The notes: generated by a model from the letters alone, not told the origin. Counted from the stretch's first letter, positions 1-20,924 are shown. The stretch: DNA of 64,000 nucleotides from Dysidea avara (GCF_963678975.1 NC_089276.1:558001-622000); one strand, 5' to 3'. Made by a program: numbers and translations.

Positions 1-150
1 AAAACACTTGGTGCAGTGGTTATACACCAAGTCTCAAGTAAGAGATCAGTGGTTTGATTCCCGCTGCAGGCAATTTATTTTTTCTTTTCATTTTTAGACT
101 ACTTTTAGGAACATGTTTTATGAATCATTTTTACTGCTCTATTAGAGTAT
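1..150 (+). repeat. tRNA-derived SINE (family 2), 5' part possibly cut by window edge
   Basis: Positions 9-70 look like a tRNA head: an A-box-like stretch (TGGTGCAGTGGTTA) and a B-box-like GGTTTGATTCC about 40 bp later, followed by a T-rich stretch. The unit ends in the ACTGCTCTATTAGAGTAT motif at 133-150. The same order (tRNA-like head, T-rich linker, motif) is seen at 694-808 and, inverted, at 51012-51115, which is why I call it a SINE and not a tRNA gene. The head would not fold into a standard acceptor stem that I can see. Confidence 0.5.
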
Positions 151-693
151 TTGAGAGTATATTGATCTTTGATGCCATTTCACAGCTTCTAAAATCTCGA
201 AACTTCTAGCACAAGAAATAGCTGCAACAATATTATACTGTTAGAAATTAAGTATAATATCATTGCAGCCATTTCTTGGCCAATATCACATCTTTATTTA
301 CTTTTTGTAAGATGCACTCTTTTTCACAGCTTGTGTTTGTTACAAGCATTTGGTTTTCACATTATGACTTCTTGAGATGTCTTACTGAATTGTACCTTGC
401 CAGTTTACTTACATGAGTAAGAAAATCAATTAGTTTGCATAAACAGTTAGCCAGTACGCTTGCAGTATTGTCGACTGCTCTATTAGAGTATCTTGATTGT
501 GTGGTTCTTGCGTGTGTTTGGTATATAGCCTATTTTATTAGAATACTTTTGTAGTACTCTCTTTGAGTGCACTTTTTTCTGATACAATGATGTAGAACGT
601 TCTAGAATTTCCACTGACAGATCAATGAAGTTATAAAACTTTACCATTTTCTGGTGTAATAATAAACTAGAATTTGTAGACATTAAATGAGGT
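151..693. other. AT-rich intergenic DNA, one copy of the dispersed motif
   Basis: No gene is visible. A copy of the motif ACTGCTCTATTAGAGTAT lies at 474-491. Open frames here are short and low-complexity. Confidence 0.5.
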
Positions 694-808
694 GAGTAAC
701 TGACAGCAGTGACAGAGTGGTAAGGTATGGAGGTCCCTGGTTTGAACTTTGAACGATTATTTTTTATGCATATTTTTTTACTTCTTGGTGACTGTTCTAT
801 TAGAGTAT
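694..808 (+). repeat. tRNA-derived SINE (family 2)
   Basis: A tRNA-like head (A-box-like TGACAGAGTGGTAAGG, B-box-like GGTTTGAACTT) is followed by a T-rich linker, the phrase ACTTCTTGGTGACTG and the TTCTATTAGAGTAT tail. The inverted copy at 51012-51115 shares head, linker and tail in the same order. Confidence 0.6.
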
Positions 809-1549
809 ATCAATTGCACTTGTTCAAATCATGCTAAGATGGTCAGCTTGTCTGTATACCGATTTTTAAGTTGTAATTTACCCTGCAGGTGTGACCAATA
901 ATCACATTTGCAATTTTAGAAAATTACTCATAACTGTACACCACTTCTACCAATCTGTTCACAAATTGGAAGATAGATAATTGTGCTATAAGTACCATCA
1001 CTACTATTATTAACTCTTGGTACCATGAGTAGGATATCATTGTTATCAACCCAAGGCAACGAGGGTTTGATAACAAAGATATCCTACGAGTGCAAGTGTG
1101 GCTTCTATCCCGCACTTTGAAGCTGTTGACTCACAAACAACATGACAATTGCTGAAATAGAGGTGTTAATTACAGTGATATCATACTTGTTGTAATGTAG
1201 TTATGCTTCTTGCTGTGATTTTGGTGTTTTGCTGTTCTAGGATATACTATATATGGTTTTGTGTTTCCTTTGATCAAACATGTGATACTTACCTACTGGA
1301 GTTTAACTTCTACTCTTGAGGTTTAACTGCCATATACTCCTAGTTACTCTTCAGTGGGATAGAAGATGCTCTTTATACCCTCAAAATTTGAAAAATATCC
1401 AATAAGGTTTGTGTGAGCTATGGCAATTTTTGTAAGTGGTGCAAAAAGAATAAAACGAAGGAAAGTATTGCAAAATTTTGAAGGTGCTATAGTATGTACA
1501 CATTGAGCTGGATCCTCAATAACTCATGGATAATGGAAATATACACGAT

Positions 1550-2313
1550 TAGGCCTGAGCCTATTCTGCTCAAAATTTTACCTATTATTCTTTCCAGAAT
1601 TTCCCAAAAAACTCCTATTATTCTTTTTGTTATTCTTGTATCCAGCCTATTATTCCATAATTATTCTCATTCAGTATATATCTGTGGCTAGTTGCTTAAT
1701 TTTCAAGATGCTACTATAAGTAGTTTTGTCCGAATTATTAATAGCCATATATGAAGCATTCCACCTTACACATCATTTTTCTATCCATAATAGTTACAGC
1801 AGACTTAGAATAGCTATTTACAGTAATAATTCAAATGTATTTAATTATTGGTGTATTATAATAATATGCTGTAACTATTGTGTAGCTACTAAGTAAGGTA
1901 GATAATAATGCTCAAAGACTTGAAGAAGATACACTGGTATAAGATGCACAAGTTTCAGAATTGCAGATAATCATGCAGTTAAATCCCTGATGCTGGCTGC
2001 AGATTGTTAGCGTGAAACGATCTGACTGCTCTATTAGAGTATTTGAGCGTTCTATTAGAGTATATCGATCTATTAGAGACTTTTCAGCTCCTTTCAGCCA
2101 ACACTCCTGTCAGCTTTATATCATTTGTAGTAGCTTAACTCTTTCTTCTAGGTAATCAAGAAGAGACACGCCCCTAATTCCACCAATTATTCCCGTGGTC
2201 ATCCGATTATTCTAAAATTATGCCTGTAACCATTCTATAATTCCGGAATTATTCTCACGAAATTGGTGACCTATTATTCTCAAGATTATGCCGGCATAAT
2301 AGGCGTAGGCCTA
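1550..2313. mobile_element. hAT-like nonautonomous element (764 bp)
   Basis: The termini are inverted: the left end reads TAGGCCTGAGCCTATTCTGC and the right end, reverse-complemented, TAGGCCTACGCCTATTATGC. The element is flanked by TACACGAT (1542-1549) and TACATGAT (2314-2321), an 8-bp target duplication with one difference. The 8-bp duplication and TAG- start fit the hAT superfamily. No transposase is encoded; the interior is AT-rich and includes two tandem copies of the TCTATTAGAGTAT motif (about 2024-2060). Confidence 0.7.
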
Positions 2314-2639
2314 TACATGATCTTGAAATTTGGCTCATTTGTAGTACTGCTTTGACCTGCTAAAGAATATTTCAAAATCTTTTCGTTCAAATGTCTGACA
2401 CAACATTTATGGTCAATCAAAATTCCCACCATACATTTCCCGAGGAAGCCATAAAAGTGCTGTATCCCTTGCAACTCTTTCTTGAACTTGTAATGGAGCC
2501 AAACCACACATGTCTGTTGATGACACTTTTACTGTCACCACTAATCATCTGGTTGGCTGAAATGTTAACTCTCTTAAGAAAAAAAATCCACTTTTCAGTT
2601 TTAGCTGTTTTTCAGGATCCCCAGCTCAACTTGTACATG

Positions 2640-2780
2640 CTATAACTCAAATATAGCTGGACCAATTTTGCTCAAATTTGAAATGGATGATGTACCACCC
2701 CGAGGGATGATTCACAGAAAAATGGGCTATTTCTCTGTGTAGCTGTTAGAATGCATGAAAATTACATTCTCCTATAAAAT
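2640..2780 (+). repeat. Dispersed repeat, related to an inverted copy near 50460-50640
   Basis: Shared phrases such as GCTCAAATTTG and AAAATGGGCTATTTCT occur in the same order and spacing here and, on the other strand, around 50460-50640. The class is not recognised. The related copy lies inside an intron of the SLC35E1-like gene. Confidence 0.45.
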
Positions 2781-3148
2781 ACATACTTGTCTGTTATGTG
2801 CCCAGATGCATTGGCTTCATGGCACACTGTCATGTATCATTATATAGTAACTCCTTAATATTCCAGTGGCTACAAGAATCCTCATAGTCATTGACTTGTG
2901 GTACCTATAGTCTGACAGTTGCTAGGTGATATCTATTTACTAAATTCAAAAACATTTATATGAGCTAGGACTGTGATTTGAAGCACTTTGTGGAAAATTT
3001 TTGTCAGTCACATGGGAACAGTTTAATAAACCAAGTTTTTGTGAGTTTATTTTGTGCCAATATTGCCATAATTATGTTACCACCCACTAAAATAACACTC
3101 TATAGTTACTTTCCACTCATCCTGGTCAGTGAGTTATGTGTTGTGTAG

Positions 3149-10881
<7,733 letters not shown>

Positions 10882-11827
10882 TTGTGTGTATTGTATAATA
10901 ATAAAAAAATAGATTAATGCTATCCAAATGCCACCACAATTTGACTATTGTATTATTAGCCACTGACAGTACAACAATACTGATTTGAATAGCAACGCAA
11001 GTTTTGCTTGCTAAAAGGCTATTTAAACAGTAACAGTATAGCACTATATATGCATCTAAAATTAGTGATCAATCCATTCTCACATTGCAGACTATAAATA
11101 GTGCAACTGTTTGTATGTGTGTTTCTTCAAGGTATACAGACCGTTCATTATAGTTTAATATGGGTGGTCTGATTGGTGGACATTATATTTGGTGAATTGG
11201 TAACAAAATTAAAGCATATTGCATGATGGACTGGTAATTTGGTGATGACTGCTTCTATAGGTCACTTGAGACTATAGGAAAAATATATTAGTGGGATCTT
11301 TTGGCAAACACTAAAATTCTTTGCCACCCTTGGTTCTACAAAGCAAAACCTTTTGTCAGCAAAGCTATAGTACAATGGACATAAATCATAGAATACCAAC
11401 ATGTATGATTCATTACTGTAGCTATATTGTAGGAGGCAAATTGGATGCTGATGCGATTAGGAAGACAGGTGGGGATTCTTGTAGGTAATTATGATACTTT
11501 TATAGCAGATTTTTCAAATTAACTTTCTTCAACCCTCTTATAGGATCATAGGCTACAGGTAAACACCTCATAAATGTAGTGTCGGTTTTTTGTGAGCTGC
11601 TGTGTGTGTGGTGGACAGCATTATAGCCATATAGCATTAAATGGATGTAATTTGAGTCACTTAAACAAGGAGTAGCATTCTACTATAATTGTTGAGAGTA
11701 AGTTCCATCATTATAGTGATGCATCTGTGTACAAATGAGAAAAGGGCATCCTGTGCGGAGACCACAAACTGGACTATGCAGTGTCAGCATTAAAATAAAC
11801 TACTTTTAAACAATAATTAATCCCTCA

Positions 11828-12063
11828 CACTGCTTGAAGGTTCTTAGTTTACTAATTTGTTAAGATGCCTTACTGTAGTTATACTGATAGTAAAGTGTCA
11901 GTAAACTTAAGTATATGGAACATAATTATTTTACTAAGTTTAAACTCTCAGTAAAACATCAGTGAATGCGGGTTTACTGAAAAACTACTAAAATAACAAA
12001 CAATTAACTGTTCCATATACTGGGGATATACCACTGTAGTAAACTAAGATACTTCAAGCAGTG
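11828..12063. mobile_element. CACTA-like (EnSpm) MITE with TCA duplication
   Basis: The termini are CACTGCTTGAAG and, at the right, CTTCAAGCAGTG, each followed inward by a TTAGTTTACTA-like stretch. The flanks are TCA (11825-11827) and TCA (12064-12066), a 3-bp target duplication. CACTR termini with 3-bp duplications are typical of EnSpm/CACTA elements. At 236 bp it is nonautonomous. Confidence 0.75.
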
Positions 12064-12475
12064 TCAACAGGCTTGTGCATGGTCTCTTGTCCCGCCCCAG
12101 CAGTTAATTTTCCCGTAGCATGCCGGGGCCCCCGCTAATCGCCCGCCCTTTTGCATGGCGCTATAGTCTGCTCCATAGCCGGCTAGCCTATAGCTCTTGC
12201 TCCAGATTCTGCATCTAGCCCTCCACTCACCATGCATAGGAATGTAGCAGGAATGTCATCGTCTTCTAAAAAAATGTAATTTTAGTTTTTGAATCAGTAT
12301 CTATAGCTAGAAGTATATAGCTATATAGTGACGAATAGCTAGCTACTGGCTGCACAAACCCTGCGCTGGCTGCGCGGAAGCCGCATGCAGTGCCAGCCTG
12401 CGATTGTGTATATATATACTCTGGGTGTGTCTCGTTAGCTGACACACGTTAATAGCTATAGCTATCTGAATTATA
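12064..12475. promoter_or_regulatory. Upstream region of the ITIH-C gene
   Basis: This includes a GC-rich remnant (about 12095-12200, CCGGGGCCCCCGC) resembling the tail of a decayed MITE, then AT-rich DNA with a TATATATA stretch near 12408. I see no certain core promoter. Confidence 0.35.
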
Positions 12476-14551
12476 ATGTTTGTGATCATGGCACATGTAC
12501 ATGTAGTTTGCCTAGCGTTGTTTGTCATCGCCGCGGGCATTGTTGCAGTTCAACACGGTGAATAGTTTTTAAAAAATAATTTTTTAGTAGCAATACACAC
12601 TAACGAGCTATGTATATGCAGCGTCACTGCTTAGTTATGATTTTGTAGTAATGACTATATGCCGGCATACCGCACTCAGGCATGCATAGTTATAGTTTTA
12701 TGTGTAGTTTAATTTCTTCTAGTTAATGGACAAAACAACTTGCCTACATCTGGCGCTTTTTGTGCTGGTAGTGTGATTGACTCATCTGACTGTGCTGATC
12801 TTAACTTTGCAATACAGCCAGGGTCATATGAGACGTGCTGCAGTGACCTTACATTTGGTGCATTGTTAGCTTCAGAAATACTCGATGTACTAGACTTTGG
12901 TTGCTACACATGTTCCGGTAAGAAAATAGTGGCTATATGCACAATGTTTTGTCACAGTAGTACCTGTATATGCGTGTGTACTCTCTGATATTTGCGACAG
13001 CTGATGCTATCATGCCCATGCAGCGATGCTGTATGTATTTCAGGTGCATGCTATACTGCGGATGATATGTGTACTGCTGGGACTGATGTTATTAATGGCG
13101 GTGTGGAGGAGACTGGTACTGAGCCCAATATTGAAAGGAGATTAAGAATGTTAACAATGGCAGAGTGTTGTTCTTCAACTAATAATGGATTATCATATAG
13201 AGATGGAACTACCTGTAGTATATGTCCAAGTATGTGCGGATATCACACTTATTATGTCATGTTAAAATGCTAATTAAAATATCCTATGTTTTCAGTTTGT
13301 TATGCTACACCTTTGGATTGTGGTGATGATGGTAATTTAGGTAGACTAGATTTTCTGACAGAGAACGATTGTTGTGCAAATGGAGGTGAATCTTTTAGCA
13401 ATGGTATGGAAACTTGTATGGCATGTCCATCAGGTAATATGCTCCAATAATGTCATGTAATAACCAAAATGTTCTACAGTTCCAGTTTGCTATGGTGCTT
13501 CTAATGACTGTGGTATGACTGGTGATCAAACAACTCTTGCCTTCACTACTGAAACCATGTGTTGTAATTATGGAGGAATGTCTTTTGATGCTGATGATGG
13601 CTCCATGTGTGCGACATGTCCAGACATAGGTGCGTTAACTACTAAATGAAGAAGTTTATACCTACAATCATGCATTGTGATAAATCATGCGTGATGACCT
13701 GTTCACTTGTCTCTTTAATCATTGTTTCTTTTTGCCATATCAGGGATGGGGATGGATCCACATTTTTCAGTTCCTCTCCTTGATGGCAAAGACATGTGCT
13801 TCAGCATGCAAGGAGTGGCTTACTTTGCATTCAACCTGATCTCAGATCCCATAATAAATATTAACTCCTACTTTATTCCACCTGAACCAGGGCAGAATTT
13901 CAGTGATGTTGTCACCTTTCTTGGAGACATTGGCATCACGGTACAACCTGAACACTGCATGGGACATTGCAGTGAAGAAAACATTACAAAGATTTCCATA
14001 TCAGCTTCTGACAGGAGTGTAGCAGTTGATGGGAGCAGAACAATTTTGAATAATCGTGACATACGTTTACTGATAGAAGACGGTGTTGCCCGAATCAACC
14101 TTGGTGAAGAACTAGGTAAAGAAGAACGTCCTAATCTTATAGTGGAAGTCAAGCATCCCTCACTGGCCTTTAAAGTCCAGTTTGTTAATGAGCATCTTGA
14201 TTTGATTGTAAAAGACTACAGCGGCATCAGCAGCAATGCTCATGGCATAATGGGCAAGTGCTCCTGTTTGCTGATTCTATGATGTTATCTTATCGTGTTT
14301 GTTTTCTTGTAGGACAATTCTTGCATAGGAAGTGGTCCATCACTGAAGATGGATTTCTCAGAATAGATAGGAAAAAGATTCGCTTTGAAAAGGGCCAACC
14401 ATGGGATTTCATGCACTCTAACAAGGAATGCCTCCATGCTAAGCCATCACAAGGCATACAAGCAGATGGTATCATAGAGGGAGACTACACTGACTACATT
14501 GTCGAGGGACTCCACTCTCCAGAGTTCAAATATAGCAAATTTAAGCTGTGA
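12476..14551 (+). CDS. Secreted Cys-rich protein with ITIH C-terminal domain, paralogue 1 (499 aa)
   Basis: Seven exons join cleanly: 12476-12557, 12723-12917, 13044-13229, 13296-13433, 13480-13629, 13744-14253, 14313-14551 (TGA), 1,500 nt in total. Every intron is phase 1. Exon 1 gives a hydrophobic signal peptide. Exons 2-5 each encode one Cys-rich module with a CC pair followed by a CxxC (for example DCCANGGESFS...CMAC). Exons 6-7 encode a domain starting GMDPHFSVPLLDGKDMCFS and ending EGDYTDYIVEGL. This matches the C-terminal domain of inter-alpha-trypsin inhibitor heavy chains (DPHF..., ...DGVHTDYIV). No VIT or VWA domain is present. Intron 6 has a GC donor (14254, GCAAGT) where the paralogue has GT. 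An extracellular role is inferred from the signal peptide; the function is unknown. Confidence 0.88.
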
Positions 14552-15549
14552 ACTGCAACAATTTTATACTGTATAACAACATGCTTTTAAATATCAACTG
14601 CACATTTTGTATATATATGCTACAATTTGATGATTACATCCATGATACCAACTATAGCTACGTATATTGTGTATAGCTCATTGAAATTACACACAGCATG
14701 AACATTGCATATAATGACTAATGCATGAGCATTAAAAACAAACGTCTTGTTTTAAAATGACACATTTAAGTTGCCCAGATTGACAGTATAGATGGTTCTG
14801 TTGTTTAAACAATAACTAACCCAGCTGAACTTGTTTGATACACATGACAGATCAACAAGCACACATATTCTGTATAACAACAAGTTTCAGCCAGACTCAG
14901 TGTAGCCAAAGGAGGTTGTTGACAGCAGGGAATAATAAGTGGCTAACTCATTATACAATGGGCTGACACTGACTGGTACCAGGTGGCTGATCTCCCATAT
15001 TAGATGGTAGTGCTAGGCACCATCCAATGTGTGGTTAGCCTTACCAGCTTTGTGATTAGTGTATATTGGACACTATAGTAAAGCCAGTAGAAGTAATCAG
15101 TTAAGAAGCTACACACAGTGCTTACCTATGTGTGCAGTATCACTGTGTTTGAGGTGCAAGAATTAGCAGCTGCCATACATTGCCTGAAATATGAATTGTT
15201 TTTTATGCATGTCATTGGTTGATTATATTGCTATAGCTGTATAATATTTAATTGTTTTCATGTGGCAAATTAGCATACAGATTATGACTATCTGAGTGGC
15301 AAACCAGAAAGTCTATGGACTTAATAGGTAAACGACAGTGATCCTCTATTGTTCCAGTCAGCTACACTAGAAAAGTAGTGGAAGTGCTAACATGAACCTA
15401 CAATAGCAATATAATTCTATGTACCGTCATGCATCTCTATAAAGTATGGATAGTGTGAATGCTTGCACAACTGTGAGAAATGTAAAAGGGACAGGGTTCC
15501 ATTTACGTCTGTAAACATCAAAGAAAATCCTTGAAAGAATGAGCTGTGC
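14552..15549. other. Intergenic, no feature recognised
   Basis: AT-rich DNA downstream of the first ITIH-C gene. I see no exon with splice sites and no clear repeat structure. Confidence 0.4.
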
Positions 15550-16095
15550 TGTTGCCATGTCACAACAAGGCTGTTGCCATGGTATTTCAGTTATAAGTAT
15601 ATATTAATGAAACACATCTAGAGCAAGAAATTAATTATTGTGTGACTCGCTGGAATTCTGGCAACAAGACCAGCGTAGTATTTCATATCCAATTCATTGA
15701 CAAGCCAGTAAAGGGAGTGTTTATAATTGAAATGAAGCAGAACATGTAATATACAAGTGTCACTGCTGCTGCTATGGTCATAAATAAACATGAATCAGAT
15801 GAGAGGTGCAAAGATGTCATAAAAATATCATGTCTCATTTTTATGACATCTTTGCACTTCTCATCTGATTCATGTTTACATGACTATAACAGCAGCAGCA
15901 GTGACACTTGTATATTACATGTTCTGCTTCATTTCAATTATAAACACTTTACTGGCTTGTTGATATGAAATACTATGCTGGTCTTGTTGCCAGAATTCCA
16001 GCAAGTCACACATTAATTAATCTCTTGCTCCATTGATAGCTACTTAACTGAAATACCATACACATGTGGACCAACCTTGTTTCAACATGGAAACA
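15550..16095. mobile_element. Foldback (long inverted repeat) element
   Basis: The two arms, about 15580-15828 and 15838-16060, are nearly exact reverse complements with almost no spacer. Examples are GCAAAGATGTCATAAAA facing TTTTTATGACATCTTTGC, and CTGGAATTCTGGCAACAAGA facing TCTTGTTGCCAGAATTCCAG. Similarity continues more weakly outward (GGTATTTCAGTT near 15580). The whole would fold into a hairpin of about 230-270 bp. No protein is encoded. Confidence 0.85.
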
Positions 16096-16482
16096 TGATA
16101 ATATAGAATGTCATCAGCAGCTACATATTAGTACATTTCTTGGTATTGTTAATGTGATCTGTGATGGATATTAATAATATTATTATTGCTTGCCTATAGT
16201 GTGTTCTCTGGTAGATATTTCATGTTACAGCACAAAAGGTGACTGAACTACATTATGAGAGCTATTAATTCAGTGATGTTCCAGATTGTGCCAAGTATAT
16301 AGTGGCTAGAGTGCAAGTCGACTAACTATAGTATGTATAGGAGTCGTATGACAGTTTGTACAACACAAAGAAGTGCTATATAGTTATTAAGTTGGCATTA
16401 CACAGCTAAATAGCATACATATTTGACTGTGTAATATCAACTTCACTAACTATAGCACTTTCAATTGAATGTGCATATACAC

Positions 16483-17092
16483 CATAAGAGTAGACACTGC
16501 TCATATACATCACATAGGAGTAGACACTGCTCATATACATCACATAGGAGTAGACACTGCTCATATACATCACATAGGAGTAGACACTGCTCATATACAT
16601 CACATAGGAGTAGACACTGCTCATATACATCACATAGGAGTAGACACTGCTCATATACATCACATAGGAGTAGACACTGCTCATATACATCACATAGGAG
16701 TAGACACTGCTCATATACATCACATAGGAGTAGACACTATACATCACATAGGAGTAGACACTGCTCATATACATCACATAGGAGTAGACACTGCTCATAT
16801 ACATCACATAGGAGTAGACACTGCTCATATACATCACATAGGAGTAGACACTGCTCATATACATCACATAGGAGTAGACACTGCTCATATACATCACATA
16901 GGAGTAGACACTATACATCACATAGGAGTAGACACTGCTCATATACATCACATAGGAGTAGACACTGCTCATATACATCACATAGGAGTAGACACTGCTC
17001 ATATACATCACATAGGAGTAGACACTGCTCATATACATCACATAGGAGTAGACACTGCTCATATACATCACATAGGAGTAGACACTGCTCTT
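16483..17092. repeat. 30-bp satellite, about 20 copies
   Basis: The unit ATAGGAGTAGACACTGCTCA + TATACATCAC repeats in tandem with almost no divergence. Two units (around 16735 and 16909) carry the same 6-bp deletion (24-bp units), six units apart, which suggests duplication of a multi-unit block. Because 30 is divisible by 3 and lacks stops in three frames, open frames of over 200 codons arise on both strands; I do not call them genes. Confidence 0.95.
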
Positions 17093-18518
17093 ACAGCTGT
17101 ATATGGCTAAAGGTTGGGTGAATGGGGATAATTAACTATCCAAATACCCAAACAATTTTATTAAGAGTATTAGAATTTCCTTTTGTTTGTGAGTCAATGT
17201 AAAATTGTATAGGTGAAGTTCTTACCAGATGGTAAATTATAATTTCACACACCATGCATGATGATCATGTGATATACTGATAACCAGTGTGTATGTGATT
17301 GTTGTAAGTGTGGAATGCAAGCATGGATGCTATGCAGTACATTTTCCTTGTATGCATGTGGCACAAATGGGAGTGTGTGTTATATCAGGCAAATCACTGT
17401 GTATTATGTGCAGTTGGTAATTGTAGTGGCTCATCATGTCATAAACTGCATGGGCTGTACAGTGACTGCTTGTATAGTAGCTGCTTGGCATTCTATTTTG
17501 CATATGTTTGCTTGTATAGCATATATATACTTACTTGTCTGATTGGCATTTATGGTGTGTTATTATGGAGATGATGAGACATATAGTACACCCCCACACT
17601 CACATGCAAGGTTGATAACAATTATGTTAGATCAAATCATAGATTTTATTAAGAGCATGACATGTATTGTGTAACAATTACTGATATAAGTTGCAATTAT
17701 GAGCTGACAAACTAAACTATAATGTATGCCATCCATGTGGATGGCGGTGTACATTGGTGACACATTATATAGTTCAGGGGTGGATCCAGGGATTTGCAAA
17801 GGGGGCGCACTATGAGTAGTAGGTGGGCCTACAAAACAGCTAACTATGGGAGGTGGGCAGATTCCCAGGTATTTTATATGTTTTAGGACCGAAATTACTA
17901 AAGTATGACGACAGTGACATACAAAAGAAATAATTCCTAGTAGGTAGCTATAGCTAAGTGTGCCCATGGGTTGGTGCTGCAAAGATGCATGTAAATGTTC
18001 AATACTCAGCAATAACTGTAAAGGATTCTCAGTTAACTTATATGCGGTGACTGTTCTATTAGAGTATTTGATTGACTGCTCTTAGAACACTATCTTGAAA
18101 GAATTAATTATTTTTTAAGTTGGTCGTGCCGTCTGCCACTGTAACCAGTTGACCATAGCTACTATGAACTAGCTAATTTTATTTTGAGAGAACACGTCAC
18201 AGTACCTATCTCCATGTCACCTATTAAATTTGCATGTATATTTGCTCTGGTTGTGGGTGTAGCTACATGTAGCTATCATGTTGCCCACAGGCCTTTTATG
18301 CAGGCTGTCACCTGCATTATAATATAGTCTAGCTGCTACGTATAGACTGCTACGTACTGACGTAGGTATTAAATTTTTATCTAAAGGAAAGTGTGTAAAC
18401 TGTAAAGCACACTGACTAGCTATCGCATGTAGTCTAAAGTATGCCAGCTTAAGACTTGAGGCAATGAGGGCGTGAGCATGCGACCTTCTCTGCTCTGACA
18501 CGATGGTCGGAGACTGGT
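17093..18518. other. Intergenic, remnants of CAGGGG-type MITE
   Basis: The phrase CAGGGGTGGATCCAGG at 17775 resembles the ends of hAT-like MITEs elsewhere in the window, and the TTCTATTAGAGTAT motif occurs at 18053-18066. No second terminus or target duplication was found. No exon is visible. Confidence 0.4.
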
Positions 18519-20023
18519 GCACCTACCGAGGGGTCCGACACTTACTAAAATAGCGTACGAGATTTCGTACGATCGATATGATTTCTGATTTCGAAGGGCG
18601 ATTTCAAGTGATTTCTGATTTCTAAGTTGATTTCTGATTTCTTCGTGATTTCACGTATGAAATTGATTTCACAGTTGATTTCCGTGATTTCGCGACCGTT
18701 TTCTGTTGAATCAGTCACGTGAGTGTTGATATCCGCGGGTAGCTTGGCGTGTAAAGAAGCTGGGGAAGTTGCCAGAAAGGAGATTTTAGTATCAGTAAGG
18801 GCATTGATAGAGTTGGAGTTCTTGGAGTGGTCAGCCCTCGTGCCAATGGTAAGTGTGAAGATGTTGTGCCTCGCGTTGTGCATGCATTATAGCTACTGTA
18901 ATAGCAATTAATTTCTGTAATTAAGAGAGCGGAGAGGGATACATTGGGAAAATAAATGTCTCGAAATTCAACAAGAGACAAATGAAAAAGGGTTGACCTT
19001 TACAATAGTTTTTAGCTCCAGTAAATGTGTTGAATTTCTTGATTAGTCACTACCCTATTAAAACCTGCTTACAAAGAAGTGCCCTATTGAAGCCTGCATA
19101 CAAAGAAAGCTACTGAAATTATGTGTAGCAGGGAGTCAGAAACGTGACACCAACTTGATCGAAAGCAGACTAGACCAGGATCCATGGCAGCTTGCAGTCT
19201 AGGCAAATGCCAATGGACCCACACAGCTTGGGACCCTGGATTGAAGCAGTACTTAAACATTCTGACTTCTCGTGGCTGGCTACTATGTAGCTACCATCCC
19301 ACTGGGGACTCGCAAAGAAGGTTACTAAAAGCCTATGAAACAGAGAAATATCAGAAACTTGACCTTAACTCTGTTGAATGCAAAATCTCCATGAGCAAAG
19401 GGATAGTCATTTTTGCACTGTCTGTTGAAACATGAAGGGGAGCTAGGTTCGATCAATCAAACAACAAGGCTCTATTTTACAGACCATGCCACTACACTAG
19501 TAGCTAATTTACCCTATAAAGTACCCATGGTTTCTCTACTAATATGAATCAATTGTGTATTCATGTGATCTATGAAGTTTATTAATTTTATTTTCACTGA
19601 TATACCATAGAAGTACCATCGGTAATTTATGGGGGCATTTATCCTTCATTTCATTGTCAATTTATAATGATCCCTATGAAACAAACCTATATAAATGCTT
19701 CATAGGTACAATCACTGTAAATTCATGGCAAAATAAATTACCAGTGGTATATAGACCATATACTATTACAGCAACTACTTGTAGGGACAAAGTATGCATG
19801 CAGAAGGTATACAGTGATTAACTTATTATCTAATTATCATTCTATGGCTTTATAAGTTCTCTGAAAGTTGTGTGATACGGTACCTTATTGTGAGCCATAA
19901 ATCCACTCAATGCAAAATTGTTTGATGACATGTTGACATGCAGTTTCTTCTTAAGTAATGCCTTAATGACTAACTACATTTTTAATTTCCATTTATTAAT
20001 ACGGTTCTTTGAAGTAAAGAGCT

Positions 20024-20924
20024 ATGGATGATAATTCAAGTGAATGTAACACCGAATTTAACACTGAAGAGCTAGTAGTGGTATCGAAAGAAGAAGAAGC
20101 TCATCTTGCATTGAAGGAGTTGCCCGATTATGTTGCTGATAGTTTTATGACTACTGGATATGACACATTGCATGCAAGTAATTTCCAGAATGGATACTAG
20201 TAGAAACCCTGGAAATGCCTTGGAGGAAGTTGGACAATACATTTCAACAGAATTCATTGAAGACCCTCGCTTTCGACGTGGTGTTACACACCATGGTACT
20301 TCAAGTTTTTGCCAGGTCACCGACAAAGGATTATTGATTTTGTGGACAAAGTTAGAAAGAGCCTAGATCAAGAGGAAAAGGCTAAGCGGTTAAGTCTCAA
20401 ACGGTCGGTGAGTAATGAATCTTCTTTAAACAGAAGAAGACTAAACTCAGTATGAATTTGATGGATAGTAGTACAAAACCTGATGATCTCCTAACTGAGG
20501 CCAAAGCAGTGGCAGTGGTACAGCAGCAGATTTGCAAGTGGCAAAAAAATGATAAAAATCCTCATCATTCAATAAAAAAGGATTTAAAAGAAAATAAAGA
20601 TTTTGAGGTCAAATCTGAGGCTTTGGAAGGTAGTACTAGTTCCGGTCATCAATTCTGTGCGTATATTTACTGCAAGCTATGTAAAAAAATCATACGTTTG
20701 GATGGAAGTGTAATTTTATCCAATTACAGTCAACATGTTCCAGAATGTACTGAAAAAACAAATTGATGTCCAGAGATAGTAAATTACAGTACATAACTTT
20801 TTTCCACCAAAGGCTATCACTAAAGCTAATTCTACACAAACAAAAGCGACAAGTAGTAGTCCTTTATCCAGTATCCTCCTAGATCAACAATGAATACCAT
20901 AAGTCAAATAAATACAGATAATAT

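Noticed and set aside
9-70. Possible tRNA gene at the window start
   Set aside because: Box A/B-like motifs are present, but no proper cloverleaf was seen and the same head-linker-tail unit occurs elsewhere, so it is called a SINE.
16483-17092. CRISPR-like appearance of about 30-bp repeats
   Set aside because: Units are directly contiguous with no unique spacers, and the genome is eukaryotic.
16406-17121. Open frames of over 200 codons on both strands
   Set aside because: They arise from a 30-bp satellite whose length is a multiple of three; there are no start context, splice sites or non-repetitive domain.
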